Below are positions 23,046 to 33,249 of a DNA stretch of 38,774 nucleotides, in pieces (positions within the stretch are counted from its first letter, which is position 1; each line of letters opens with the position of its first letter). The DNA lies in NCBI GenBank assembly GCA_027449865.1, contig DAIDKV010000207.1, forward strand, positions 1-38,774, written 5' to 3'. Below the pieces are notes generated by a model, which was not told the DNA's origin, did not search any database, and saw nothing but the letters and a program-made list of their open reading frames with translations. The stretch is from Planctomycetales bacterium (GTDB taxonomy: Bacteria; Planctomycetota; Planctomycetia; Isosphaerales; Isosphaeraceae). Made by a program: the position numbers and the translations under genes.

Positions 23046-26000
23046 TCACATGCGAAAAGAGGGACGCCTTACGGCCTCGGTGAGCCATGCGATGAGCACT
23101 CCTCTGGCCTCTTCCAGACCAAGGACGTTGAGGCCGAAGAGTTGCGGCAAGACCGTGATCAATGCCTGCACCAAGTCCAATCCTTCTTTGCGGCATGCCA
23201 GCTTTTCTGCGATCCGAATCAGGACTGAATGCCGAGTCATGGCGAGTACGGCTTGCCGGTAGACTCCGGCGATCGTCGCCGCTGCGAGGCCGCACGCGTT
23301 TCCGGCATCGAGCGACTCGTTCGCGACTTGCTCCAGGGTTTGCTTGAACGGCCATTTGTCCGGATTCCAGTCGGTGAGAACCCCGGCGCGGATCACGACG
23401 GCCTGATTGAACATGGTGCTCCGATAATCGAAGCCGAGAAGTTTCGCGCTGACGGTGGCGTAGGTCTGCTCATCGAAATACCCCCGCCTGCATCCATATT
23501 CGACCGCAACCTGCGTCCAGCCGTGCCGCGTACCGAACTCGCCCGCCGCCACCTTGGCCAACGCCAGATCATCCGCCCAGAGCACGTTCCCTGGCAAAGA
23601 ACCAAGAATCATGCTTTCAACTCCGTGCTGTCCTAAAACATTTGTCAGTTCCTCGCGCTTGTCGGGGTCCATCGATGCGAGTTCCTGGCAGCCCCGGATC
23701 TCACATTTCCCGAGCACGACGTCGATCCACGTGCTGAGCCCGTCCTGTTCCAGCTTCTCGGCCTCGGCATCGACTGGGATAAAGTGATACCCGCGCTCGG
23801 TCTTGCCAAATCGGCTGTGTGGCGGCGCATTCCTCCTGGCATCGTCGAGGAGAGAGCGCAGTTCCTGAGCGGTGTCCTGGGAGATGATCAGTTTCCCATC
23901 CCATCGTTCCAGAATCCTCTCCTCGCGGAAGAGGGAAAGCGTCGCGATGGCGCTCAGGTGGAGGACGATCGCCGTGCATCCCTCAAAGGAATCCATTGCC
24001 TGAACGCGCTCCTCCGGCGTTCCTTCACAGCAGCGGACTTCCAGCCCGGCGAGCAGCGCCGCGATTATAGACGCATCGTAATCTTTGCATCCCAACAAAT
24101 GGGCGAAGACGTGTATCGGTATCAGGCTGGTCTTGTACGTCTCTTCGGCCGTTTTTCTCTGCTGAAACTGGTTGTCGGCCACGAGCATTATGTCTGTTGG
24201 GTCAAACTCGACCTGGCCTGTCGCGGGATTTCGGCGTGTGGTCTGAAAGACTTGCATCCAGGGTATGTCCCGGAAGCGAACTTGCCAGCTATCGGCGATG
24301 TACCTCATCCTATAAACGTACTTGCTGAGAATATCCTTGATGACGCCCATCCTGTCCCGCGCGGTGCTCTTCCCGAGGAGAAAGGATTCTCCAATCCGCT
24401 TGCCCTTCAGCTCCTCAGCGAAGGGATCTTCCGGCGGGTATTCTCCGATCGCCCGGTTCGGATTGGGTGAGTCCTCTATGATGATCCACGTGTCGGTTCG
24501 GCCTTCTTCCGAGTAGCATACGGCGCAGCCCGGCTCAACCGCCGCGGGATGATGGATATTCGGTTGCGCGGAGTCCGGCGCCAGCACGGCCATGAAGAGC
24601 GCCTGGTTGGCCACCGGATCGTCGAAATTCCGACGGAACAACTCGTACGCATAGTGCATGGCTTCCGTGGCCCTGCCGCTCTTGCGGAGGACTTGCACCG
24701 CCAGCGCGCCGGTGTTCGGCGTGACGGTATCCAGATCGGGGATGGCCTCTGGCCGGGCATCGACCAAGTCGGCTCGCTCGCGGTGGAGCCCTATACCCGA
24801 GAGTCGGATACGGCTGACCCGATCGGCGGGGTGCGAGGCAAGGTATTCCTGGAGGACAGCGATGGCCTGGTCGATATCGTAAACTTCAAGGATGTCGAGT
24901 TCTCGATGCAATAGCCAAGGGTCGTCGATTCCTGACTCCCGTAGCCGTTTGCAAACCTTGAGAATCACATCGTGACGATTGACTCGGTCCGCGCATTTGA
25001 TGAGATGATAGACGTCCCCGGACATCTCGCCGGGTTCGTTCAATTTCTCCCAGAGCGGGAGGGCATCTTTGTGGCGTTCCAGCCTGACCAGTTGGATGGC
25101 CAGCGCGCGGAGGTCGTTGCGGGATGTCCGATCGGTGATGCCCGCTAGGCTTTCGTCCGCCGCCGTGAGCGCCTTGGCGCGATCTCCGGCGGCAAGTGAT
25201 TGTTTTGACCGGGCCGTGGCGGTGGCCACGCCCGAGAATCGCCCGTCCGAAACCGAGTCGAGGAACCCGCTGAGTTCATCCAAGCGAGATTCTTCGATGA
25301 GGCCCTCGATGGAGGCGTGGAATGCCTCCTCGCGGAGGAGAGACAGGCTCTCCGGGCTGAGCCGGTTGAGGCTTTGCTCCGGCGACAATGCCTGAAGCGA
25401 CGCCATGTTGATAAATAGATTGGTTGCTTCGCGCCTGTCGTCGCCCTCGTTTCGCTCCCTCAGGGCGCGTGCCAGATGATACTGCACGTCCATCCCGGCA
25501 TTCAGTGAGAGAACTTTCCTCAGGGCTCTGATCGCGCCGGCTATGTCGCCTCGGTCGTGCAGGTGAGCGGCGTAGCGGTAAAGGACGCCGGGTTCGTCGG
25601 GAGCGATGCGCACTGCCTCGCCGAAATCCTCATCGGCGCCGTCTTCGTTGCCCAAGAGCGCCTTCGCCACGGCCCGTCGGAGTAGTGGCTCGACCGTTTC
25701 GTGCGGCCGTTGCTGGTCACCTCCCAACTCGATCGCGCGGTCGAATGCAGCGATAGCCTCCTGGATTTTCGATCTGTCTACCGTTGGGCGGCTCACCCAG
25801 TATTCCCGGTCCGCTCTTGTGAGCTGGCCCGCGAGGCACGCTTGCCCCAGCAGAAAATGGGGGGCGATCCAGTCGTCCTTGGCATCAATCCCACGGCGCG
25901 CGAATTCCTCGGCTCGATCAAAAAGGGACTGGTCCATCGCCTTCATCGCAAGCGCGACGCACACCTCGGCGTCCTCAGCCGCTGCAAGCGGGACCCGATC

Positions 26001-26918
26001 TTCAAGATCCTCCAAGGTAAGAGACGGCGGCGCGTTACGAATGAGTGCAGCGGTGAGCTTGGAGGAGATAGGGTATGCCTTGAGCAGATCGGCCGCGAGC
26101 GTGTAGGCCCTCTGCCTGTCGCCAAGGAATTCGTAGGCCAGCGCCTCGTTTACTTGTGCGCGTTCGGTGTCGGGCTGGTGGTTCTTGGCTTCGAGCAGGA
26201 GTCTGGCTGCATCCGCCAGCTTCCCTTCGGAGTGGAGGACATTGGCGAGTGCGGCATCGACTCGATACTTCTGCTGGGCCGAGAGCGAGTCCCACTTCCT
26301 GCGCTTGATCTTCTGAAGGTGGAGCTTGGCCATCTGGTGGTCGTGGCTCGTGAGGAAGCTCAGTGCCTCGTCGATCTCCATATCGATCAGGTCGGTGGAA
26401 GTTGCGCCCAGCACGACCGCTTGGGCAGCCTGGATGGTTGAGAGTTTGCGGTCGATCTCAACAAGCTGTGAATTCGTTACCGACAGGAGCTCGTCCTTGA
26501 CTTCCGGGTATTGATCGAGAAGCCGCTCGATCTTCTCCCAAGAGAAAAGCTCGACCTTGAACAAGCCCGTTGCGGCGTGCTCCTGGTTGATCCTGATAAC
26601 CTCGTTATGTGCTTGTGTCGTTATTCTTCCTGTCGTGAGAATGGCATAGTGATCGAGCGGGGGGGTGAAGCCCTTCGCCTTCTCCACCTCATCGCGTATA
26701 TCCGCCGGTGGTAATGTCTTCTCTGGCTCGTGGTGCTTGCACTGGGCGGCTTTGAAGGGGCTGGAATACCCCAAGTCGATGATATCCACGCCGAACTGGC
26801 GCTCTCCCCGTTTGCCGTAAAGTTCGAGCGAAGGATTGCTCCAGTGCCGGATCAGCAGCTTGAGGCAGAATTGCTCGAATTCCTTTTCGTTGCCGGGGTG
26901 AGGATAGCGGTAGCTCAT
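23046..26918 (-). CDS. Mrr-like nuclease, TPR, GreAB-C and PIN-type fusion protein
   Basis: This 1290-residue protein is the last gene of the defence operon. Residues 1-110 form a PD-(D/E)XK nuclease of the Mrr type, with FGVDIIDLG (Asp45) and AAQCKHH (Gln59-Lys61). About 190-780 are tetratricopeptide repeats (for example QVNEALAYEFLGDRQRAYTL). About 830-880 match the C-terminal domain of GreA/GreB-like factors (KGKRIGESFLLGK). About 975-1150 look like the PIN domain known from TPR-GreAB-C-PIN proteins. In that domain the usual first Asp appears as His987 (IVLHLSAIATL), while the later Asp pair in VLWADDLALA is kept. I chose ATG 26918 because GAGGAGG lies ten bases upstream; a TTG nine bases earlier would overlap the preceding stop. 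The likely role is a nuclease effector scaffolded by repeats. Confidence 0.75.
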   Translation of the reverse strand: MSYRYPHPGNEKEFEQFCLKLLIRHWSNPSLELYGKRGERQFGVDIIDLGYSSPFKAAQCKHHEPEKTLPPADIRDEVEKAKGFTPPLDHYAILTTGRITTQAHNEVIRINQEHAATGLFKVELFSWEKIERLLDQYPEVKDELLSVTNSQLVEIDRKLSTIQAAQAVVLGATSTDLIDMEIDEALSFLTSHDHQMAKLHLQKIKRRKWDSLSAQQKYRVDAALANVLHSEGKLADAARLLLEAKNHQPDTERAQVNEALAYEFLGDRQRAYTLAADLLKAYPISSKLTAALIRNAPPSLTLEDLEDRVPLAAAEDAEVCVALAMKAMDQSLFDRAEEFARRGIDAKDDWIAPHFLLGQACLAGQLTRADREYWVSRPTVDRSKIQEAIAAFDRAIELGGDQQRPHETVEPLLRRAVAKALLGNEDGADEDFGEAVRIAPDEPGVLYRYAAHLHDRGDIAGAIRALRKVLSLNAGMDVQYHLARALRERNEGDDRREATNLFINMASLQALSPEQSLNRLSPESLSLLREEAFHASIEGLIEESRLDELSGFLDSVSDGRFSGVATATARSKQSLAAGDRAKALTAADESLAGITDRTSRNDLRALAIQLVRLERHKDALPLWEKLNEPGEMSGDVYHLIKCADRVNRHDVILKVCKRLRESGIDDPWLLHRELDILEVYDIDQAIAVLQEYLASHPADRVSRIRLSGIGLHRERADLVDARPEAIPDLDTVTPNTGALAVQVLRKSGRATEAMHYAYELFRRNFDDPVANQALFMAVLAPDSAQPNIHHPAAVEPGCAVCYSEEGRTDTWIIIEDSPNPNRAIGEYPPEDPFAEELKGKRIGESFLLGKSTARDRMGVIKDILSKYVYRMRYIADSWQVRFRDIPWMQVFQTTRRNPATGQVEFDPTDIMLVADNQFQQRKTAEETYKTSLIPIHVFAHLLGCKDYDASIIAALLAGLEVRCCEGTPEERVQAMDSFEGCTAIVLHLSAIATLSLFREERILERWDGKLIISQDTAQELRSLLDDARRNAPPHSRFGKTERGYHFIPVDAEAEKLEQDGLSTWIDVVLGKCEIRGCQELASMDPDKREELTNVLGQHGVESMILGSLPGNVLWADDLALAKVAAGEFGTRHGWTQVAVEYGCRRGYFDEQTYATVSAKLLGFDYRSTMFNQAVVIRAGVLTDWNPDKWPFKQTLEQVANESLDAGNACGLAAATIAGVYRQAVLAMTRHSVLIRIAEKLACRKEGLDLVQALITVLPQLFGLNVLGLEEARGVLIAWLTEAVRRPSFRM

Positions 26919-26923
26919 GGAAT

Positions 26924-29900
26924 TCAAGCCTCCTCGAACCCATAATCATCGAACTTCAGCGTCCGGCAGTTCTCCGTGACGTCGCGGACGAGCTTCTCGG
27001 AGGCGGCGGCCGGTAGCTCGACCTGGATATCGAGGGTGACCTGGACGTCGGCGCCGACGATGCTGGAGAGGTGCTGGACGACCTCCTCGGTGATCTTCGA
27101 GGCGTCACGGAGCAAACGCTGCGGGTCGAGCTTGACCGAGCCGTGGAATCGCCGGAGTTGCTGGACCGGGGGAGGGGTTACGGTGGTGCCGGACTGGCCA
27201 CCCGTGGCACCTGGCTGGCCAGTTGGAGAGTCGCCGGGGATGGGACCGGGTCCCCCGGTCGTCGATCCGGGAGTCGGCTGGGGCTGGCGTTCGGCGTCAA
27301 GCTGGGCGGCGGCTACGTCCGGCTTTACGATCAGGCTGCCGGCCTCGAACACGACGCGCCCCGCCTGGCCGGCTCGCAGGCCCGTGTAGCGGCCGTTCGT
27401 CTCGTCCCAACCTTCGGCGTAGCCGAACGAGTCGTCACGCCAGGTCAGGAGCCCCAGGCCGTCGCGCACGGCGGCCAGCAAGACGTCCTCGTCGCGAAGG
27501 CGGGGCAGGTACAGGTAGCGGGCCATGTCCTCGGCCAGTTGCTTGAGGCCGACATGATTGCCGCGCCATAGGGGGATGCGGTCCAATTCGAGACGTAGGG
27601 AAACCCCTCCCATGTCCACCTGGAGCAGCCCTTCGTTCTTGAGCTTCTTGACCGCGCGGGTGGCGAGGGCGTCATCTCCCTGGAGCCGGTATTCGTTCCA
27701 CTCCGGCTGGCCCTGGGGATCGGGCTGGACGGGGACGATCAGCCACTGATACGTCTCCGGGATGCGGGCATCGACCGTCTCGTCGGCGGACTTCCGCTTC
27801 GTGTCCGCCTGGCGAGCCTGAAACTGGTCGAGGTTGAGGGTCACGCGGTCGTCCCAGATCGACGACCAGGCCAGGTATTGCCGGGCGGCCTGCTCGAGCT
27901 CGCGGAGACGGGTCGCGTCGGGGGCTAGGAAGACCAGAGTATTCCGGTAGTTGCGCGGGCTGCCGCCGCGCGATTCGAGGATCGCGGCGGCTTCCTTCCG
28001 GGCCGCGCTCTGGCGGTCCCGAGCCGCGTGAGAATGGGCGGGTCCAAGGATGACCAGCCGGGCTTCGCGCTCGTCGGGGATGTCGCTGCTCTCGACGCAG
28101 GCATGTACCTTGGCGAAGTCGCCACGCGTGCGCGCCGCCTCGCGGAGACGCTTCGTGATCTCCTGCTCGACATCGTCCTCGGTGAGTTGACTGGCCCTGT
28201 CATCGGCCAGGCGGGTCACGGTCGGCACGGTCGAGTACCAGTAGCGCTTGCCGTCCACGTAGAGATAGGTGGCCCGGTCGGTGAGGCGACGGATCGCATC
28301 GCCGAAGGTGGCCACGGCCTCGCCCGGCTGGACGCATCCGAGCTTTACCTGCCGTTCGTCGATGCCACGGTTGGCTGCCCTTTGGGTCGGCGCGGAGCCC
28401 ATATAGATCGTGCGGGCCACGCGGCGGGCGGCGGAGTATCGGCCGAGGTTCGGGTTGTCGCGATCGATCGCCAGGGGGAGGGAGTTGGCCCCGTCCACGT
28501 CCTTCTCGATCACCGGTACCCAGTGGTCCTCCATGTAGCGGGTCAGCTCGAATTGCACACGCGGGTCGTCCACCGGGATTGTCGCGGGCAGGATCAGCAG
28601 ATTCGCGTCGTTCCGCTCCCACAGCGAGTGGATTACGGCGGCCATCAGCCGGAGCACGCCGCGGGTGCGCTGGAACTTGTCCAAGGTGGACCAGTCGGTA
28701 TAGAGGCGATCGAACATCTCGGGATGGATCGGGTAGGCCATCTTGATCCGCCGCTCGTAGTCAGCCTCGCGGCATTCCGGCGGGAAATCCTGCTGCTCTT
28801 GGCCGTACCATTCGGAGAAGGCGCGGGCGACGGCGTCACGGGTTACGAACTTGTCGCCGCTCAATGGCTGGAACAGCCGGCGGCGCACGATCTCGAAGCC
28901 TTCATCGGGACTGGCCGGCCGCCAGGATGCCTCGACGCGCCCAACGGCGTTCTTGAGCCGGGCCAGCGCCTCCCGCCCCCGTTCGCCGCCGACCTCGATA
29001 TCGGTGACGCCGTGATCCGCCCGCTGGTGCGGGCTCTCCGACGCCGGGATGCTGACTACGAGCAAGGTCTTCTTCGCGGCTTTCACCGCCTCGGAGAGCG
29101 CCTGCGCAAAGGTGAACTGCGTGTCGAACGTCCCGGCCGGGAGGTCGGCCGCACCGTGGAGTTGGCGGGCGTATGCGACCCACTCGTCAATCAGGATCAG
29201 GCAGGGCGCGTACTTGTTGAAGAGTTCCTTCAGCGCGTTGCCTGGGTTGGTCGCCCGCTCGTCGTCCTGGCGAACCATTTCGTAGCCTTCCTTGCCCCCG
29301 AGCTGCCAGGCAAGCTCGCCCCAGAGGGTACGGACGATCGTGCCATCGGGCTTTTGGTGCTCGCGCCCCGGCGAAATCTGGGTGCCGACGAAGACTGCCC
29401 GGCGCACGTCCTTGGCGATCGGGACACTGCTTTCCTTCACGAGCTCCTCGGCGCCGGGGAGGTTGCTCGCCGATGTCCCCGAGAAAAGATGCCACAGGGC
29501 CAGCATCGAGTGCGTCTTCCCGCCGCCGAAGTTCGTCTGCAACTCGACAACGGGGTCGCCGCCCTTGCCGGCGAGGCGGAGCAACGCTTGGGACAGCAGT
29601 CGGCCCAGGCCCTCGGTGATGAAGGTACGGCGGAAGAATTCGGTCGGGTGCTTATATTCGTCCGATCCCTCGCCCTGGTAGACCTGCCAGAGGTCGGCAG
29701 CGAATTCGGCCTGCTGGTAGCGGCCGGAGGCGACGTCGGGGTGTGGGGTGGCCACCTCCCGCCAGGGCTTGAGCCCGCCCTGGGGCTTGCCCTCGATCGG
29801 CTGGTAGGATTTCTTGCGCATCTCGGAGCGGCGCTGCTCGTCGAAGATGACGCGCATCAGGTCCATGCGCATCTGGCCAACCTCGGCGGCTGTGTCGCCG

Positions 29901-30250
29901 GCCGACACGGCGTTCAGCAACCGTTCGATCGAATCGAGGGCGCGGACCGCGTCGTTGCTGCTGAACTGCTCGTGGTGGGCCCACTGGTTGCGGACGACCT
30001 TGAGCTCGTTGACGAGGCTGCGTTCGGCCTGTCCCAGCGATTCGCGGAAGATCGCGTTCCAGTGGTCGAGCATGGCGCCGAGGAGCGTCTGCGGGTCGGC
30101 CCAATTAGGGTTCTGCGATGGCGATTCCCTACCGGTGGTCTCCCACGAGGCCCCGAGGCGAGCCTTCAGCTCGCGCTCCACGAAAGGGCGCAGACCGGCG
30201 GCGAGTAGCTCCAGACCCTTACCGACGCGTTCCCGATTTGACTGAGCCAT
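26924..30250 (-). CDS. HEPN (Swt1-type) and DUF499 ATPase of a defence operon
   Basis: The 1108-residue product starts with a Swt1-type HEPN domain (1-125) bearing the RNase-type motif RNQWAHH at 87-93. About 200-750 are the DUF499 ATPase, with P-loop TNFGGGKTHS (239-248, Lys245) and Walker B CLILIDEWVAY (350-360). The C-terminal third contains a low-complexity Pro/Gly linker (PGSTTGGPGPIPGD) before a final alpha/beta domain. DUF499 proteins are the ATPase partners of DUF1156 methyltransferases and helicases in phage-defence operons, and NCBI names some anti-phage-associated. It starts 14 bases after the methyltransferase gene. The HEPN motif suggests that RNA cleavage may be one output. Confidence 0.88.
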   Translation of the reverse strand: MAQSNRERVGKGLELLAAGLRPFVERELKARLGASWETTGRESPSQNPNWADPQTLLGAMLDHWNAIFRESLGQAERSLVNELKVVRNQWAHHEQFSSNDAVRALDSIERLLNAVSAGDTAAEVGQMRMDLMRVIFDEQRRSEMRKKSYQPIEGKPQGGLKPWREVATPHPDVASGRYQQAEFAADLWQVYQGEGSDEYKHPTEFFRRTFITEGLGRLLSQALLRLAGKGGDPVVELQTNFGGGKTHSMLALWHLFSGTSASNLPGAEELVKESSVPIAKDVRRAVFVGTQISPGREHQKPDGTIVRTLWGELAWQLGGKEGYEMVRQDDERATNPGNALKELFNKYAPCLILIDEWVAYARQLHGAADLPAGTFDTQFTFAQALSEAVKAAKKTLLVVSIPASESPHQRADHGVTDIEVGGERGREALARLKNAVGRVEASWRPASPDEGFEIVRRRLFQPLSGDKFVTRDAVARAFSEWYGQEQQDFPPECREADYERRIKMAYPIHPEMFDRLYTDWSTLDKFQRTRGVLRLMAAVIHSLWERNDANLLILPATIPVDDPRVQFELTRYMEDHWVPVIEKDVDGANSLPLAIDRDNPNLGRYSAARRVARTIYMGSAPTQRAANRGIDERQVKLGCVQPGEAVATFGDAIRRLTDRATYLYVDGKRYWYSTVPTVTRLADDRASQLTEDDVEQEITKRLREAARTRGDFAKVHACVESSDIPDEREARLVILGPAHSHAARDRQSAARKEAAAILESRGGSPRNYRNTLVFLAPDATRLRELEQAARQYLAWSSIWDDRVTLNLDQFQARQADTKRKSADETVDARIPETYQWLIVPVQPDPQGQPEWNEYRLQGDDALATRAVKKLKNEGLLQVDMGGVSLRLELDRIPLWRGNHVGLKQLAEDMARYLYLPRLRDEDVLLAAVRDGLGLLTWRDDSFGYAEGWDETNGRYTGLRAGQAGRVVFEAGSLIVKPDVAAAQLDAERQPQPTPGSTTGGPGPIPGDSPTGQPGATGGQSGTTVTPPPVQQLRRFHGSVKLDPQRLLRDASKITEEVVQHLSSIVGADVQVTLDIQVELPAAASEKLVRDVTENCRTLKFDDYGFEEA

Positions 30251-30264
30251 GGATCCTCACCACT

Positions 30265-33249
30265 TCAGAAGAGTTGACCTTGAGCGGCCGAGGGGCTGAC
30301 ACGCTCGGCGTGCGCCAGCTTGCTGAGTTCCGGCCAGGCGATGACGAGGCTGTTGTACGCCAGCGCTTCGTCCGCCCATTTCTTGCGCTCGCAGATGGAG
30401 TAGAGGCGATAAGCCAAGTCGCGGGCCGTATCGCCCAGGCCGCCAAGCTTGTTGAGCAGCGCTGCTGCTGCGGCCTCACCCTTGGTTTCAAGGATGCGGA
30501 TCAGGTGCTGGGTGGTTTCCCAGACGGTGAGCCGCTTGTCGGTCGCGGGGTCCCAATCGTCGGGGAGTTCAGCCCGGCTGACCAGTTTGACCTTGCCGCT
30601 CTTGGCCTTCACGATGCCGGCGTCTTCCAGTCCTTTCACGGCCGTATTCTTGGCCTTGCTCAGCGTCTCGGCTTCTCCGTAGGCCCCTTCTTGAATGCCA
30701 AATTGCTCGAACCACGCCAGCGCCCAGCGGGTATCGGCGTCGAATTCGCCCTCCTGCTCCGCCAGTACCTCGTCGAGGACCTGGTTGATGATGCCCAGGG
30801 CGATGCGAACGTTCATGGCAGAGCCATCAGACTCGATCACCTTGGCGTAACGGGTAAAAACACCCATGCCAGGACCGATCGCCGATTGGGCCATGTCCAC
30901 GGGGGCGATGTTGCCGTGCTGGAGGTTTCGCAGCGCCTCGGGGAGTTCTTGGCGCAACGCGTTCATGAACTCCGTGCGTGTGGCTCGCCGCGCGGTCGCG
31001 GGACGAGGGCGGCAAACGAGGACGATGGAGGACGCCAGCGCGTTGCTTGACATGCCGCGCATCCGCGTTGTTCCTTCGGTTCGCAACGGCCAGGTTCCGT
31101 CGATTTGCCAACCCGCGTCAACCAAGCCATGCAAGAATGTTTCCCAGCCCGTGGAGGTACGGGAGCTTTCCATGTCCTTGGCTTCGACATCCGCGTCATC
31201 GTCGTCTTCCGATTGCTTGAACGCATAATAGATGGTTGTCGGATAGCTGGAGTCACCCTGCTCGCGCAGCTCTCTTGTCACCTTTGCCATTCCACTTTCA
31301 AAGAATACGCGCGCTTGCTCTTTGCCACCCTGACGGAACGGATCGGCCACAAGCTCTTCGGCCTTCGGGACGAGTACAGTGCCAAGCAGGTCGGGGTAGA
31401 TCGGCTGCAACGATCGCCGCAGCCAGACATAGAAATAATCGGACAGATCAGCGTATGGAACATTGTCATAATATGGCGGGTCGGTACTGAATACCGCGTT
31501 GAGCCCCGAAGCGTTCATCCTTGCCGCATCTGCTTGAGAGGAGAAACCGGACGGCGCGGCTGGTAGGCTCAAAACTGTCTTATAGGCTCCATCAACGACT
31601 CCTCCGAAATCACCGCCAGCACCAGCGAAAGGGTTTACTTCCGTGAAATCCCACACCATTGCTAACGCCTGTCGCCCGAAAGCTGGAGCCGACTTGCCTT
31701 CTCCTGCTCTCCAACGAGCGAGCGTCGTGTTGAACACTGCCGATTTGCTGGAGCACAGGCCCAGATAAGTTGCCACAGCCTTGGCGTAAGCTTGGTCGCC
31801 GTTGGAATCCTTTAGCACCATCCTCCTGCTTTCGTCAACCAGACCACCGAGTATTCCCAGAAGCGTAAGTTGACGGCTGGTGAAAAGTTGGAAATATTTC
31901 GTCATTCCATAGGTGGTTGGAGTCAAATAGCGAGTGTCTCCAGTGATTTCCGTATCGGGGACATCGTCTGGTATGCGCAGACCTTTGGCTAGTAATTCGT
32001 GTCCTTCAATGGGAGAGAGGTAAATCCTTTCCTTGCGGCCTTGCGCCACAATCGCCATGAGGCGGATGCGCAGGCGACCAGCCCGGCCCTCACTTCGGAT
32101 GTGTTCGCGAGCGATGGGCTCGTCGGAGAGCAAACAGCGGTCGCCTCGCGTTCGATTGATCGTTCCAAGAGGCACTGGCCCTTCCTGTGTCCGGACCTCG
32201 AATTGATAAGACATGCTTGAGCGATCAACGATCGGCTCAACCCATGCTTTCTTGATTCCCGAAGAGAGTGCAAAGGACGTCACTAACGGGATGTGGGCTC
32301 CTCGACACGCAGGGTTGGGCGAAGCGACCGTTCTCGCCCACAGCCAGGCAATGACCGTCAACTCCTGCCCCACATACTCCTTCAGGTCCGGCCGATCTGC
32401 GGCCACCTCTGCCGTGATCTTCACCTTCGGGTACAGGTGCCCAATCCGCTTCTCGGCCTCGTCGCGCATCCACTTGCCGTAATAGCGGACATCCTCGGCG
32501 AGTCCCCGGGCGCGTTCCCAACGGGCAAGGGCCTTCTCCTGCTCGCTTTTGCCCTGCCACTCGGGATTGACCGGCGGGCGGCCAGCGAACTTGGGCGGGA
32601 TCTCAATTAGTGCCTTGTTGATGAGCACCGCCACCGGGTTCAGATCGCTGGCGAAAGCCCGCAGGCCAAGGCGCTGGGCTTCGAGGGGTATCGAGCCGCC
32701 GCCGGCGAACGGGTCGAGCACCGGCGGGGCGTGCTCGACCAGAAAGGCATTCACAACCTCCGGCCTCGCCTGCATCAGCAGGACTTCCCAGGCCGTGGTA
32801 CCGTCGCCGGAAACCGCTCCCTTGGGATGCGCCTCGCCCTTCTTCATGCCGAAGACGACGGTGTCCTTCTGTAGTTCTCCCAGCTCGATCTTTCGCGACG
32901 CCACGCACCGGGCGATCTCGGCCCGCGCCGCGTTGATGACGCGGGGGTTGTTCGAGTTCTCCCACTGGACGAGCTCTTCGATCAGGTTGAAGAGCTGAGC
33001 CCGCTTGAGGCCGGCGCGGTCCTCGTCGACCGTCCCGTCGGCCTTGCGATACGCCGGGTCGCTGTCCGGATCATCGACCAGCGAGGCGAACAGCACGGCA
33101 CGGCAGGCGGCGAGCGGCCGGCGTGCCCACCAGAGGTGCAGCGTGCTCGGGTGCCCGTGGCGGATCGACTTCTCCCGGGCCGACGCCTCGTTGATGGCCT
33201 TGAGCGGTAGGGCGACCTCGATGAGTTTTTTGCGGTAGGGGGCGGTCAT
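30265..33249 (-). CDS. DUF1156-type DNA methyltransferase
   Basis: This 994-residue protein opens with the DUF1156 segment (LIEVALPLKAINEASAREKS, then HPSTLHLWWARRPLAACRA, about 9-51). The S-adenosylmethionine site is DPFAGGGSIPLE (179-190) with acidic DLNP at 202-205. The catalytic motif is DPPYYDN (590-596), the form used by amino-methyltransferases that modify adenine N6 or cytosine N4. The order of motifs and the long insert between them fit the family of large adenine-specific methylases. Its role would be marking host DNA so the operon's nucleases spare it. I chose ATG 33249 because MTAPYRKKLIEVALPL is the family-like start; the longer frame upstream crosses a palindrome. A 456-base gap separates it from the upstream nuclease gene, so it may have its own promoter. 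Confidence 0.88.
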   Translation of the reverse strand: MTAPYRKKLIEVALPLKAINEASAREKSIRHGHPSTLHLWWARRPLAACRAVLFASLVDDPDSDPAYRKADGTVDEDRAGLKRAQLFNLIEELVQWENSNNPRVINAARAEIARCVASRKIELGELQKDTVVFGMKKGEAHPKGAVSGDGTTAWEVLLMQARPEVVNAFLVEHAPPVLDPFAGGGSIPLEAQRLGLRAFASDLNPVAVLINKALIEIPPKFAGRPPVNPEWQGKSEQEKALARWERARGLAEDVRYYGKWMRDEAEKRIGHLYPKVKITAEVAADRPDLKEYVGQELTVIAWLWARTVASPNPACRGAHIPLVTSFALSSGIKKAWVEPIVDRSSMSYQFEVRTQEGPVPLGTINRTRGDRCLLSDEPIAREHIRSEGRAGRLRIRLMAIVAQGRKERIYLSPIEGHELLAKGLRIPDDVPDTEITGDTRYLTPTTYGMTKYFQLFTSRQLTLLGILGGLVDESRRMVLKDSNGDQAYAKAVATYLGLCSSKSAVFNTTLARWRAGEGKSAPAFGRQALAMVWDFTEVNPFAGAGGDFGGVVDGAYKTVLSLPAAPSGFSSQADAARMNASGLNAVFSTDPPYYDNVPYADLSDYFYVWLRRSLQPIYPDLLGTVLVPKAEELVADPFRQGGKEQARVFFESGMAKVTRELREQGDSSYPTTIYYAFKQSEDDDDADVEAKDMESSRTSTGWETFLHGLVDAGWQIDGTWPLRTEGTTRMRGMSSNALASSIVLVCRPRPATARRATRTEFMNALRQELPEALRNLQHGNIAPVDMAQSAIGPGMGVFTRYAKVIESDGSAMNVRIALGIINQVLDEVLAEQEGEFDADTRWALAWFEQFGIQEGAYGEAETLSKAKNTAVKGLEDAGIVKAKSGKVKLVSRAELPDDWDPATDKRLTVWETTQHLIRILETKGEAAAAALLNKLGGLGDTARDLAYRLYSICERKKWADEALAYNSLVIAWPELSKLAHAERVSPSAAQGQLF

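Noticed and set aside
28028-30208. 726-residue plus-strand frame
   Set aside because: Antisense to the DUF499 gene, whose HEPN, P-loop and Walker B motifs are clear; the plus frame has none.
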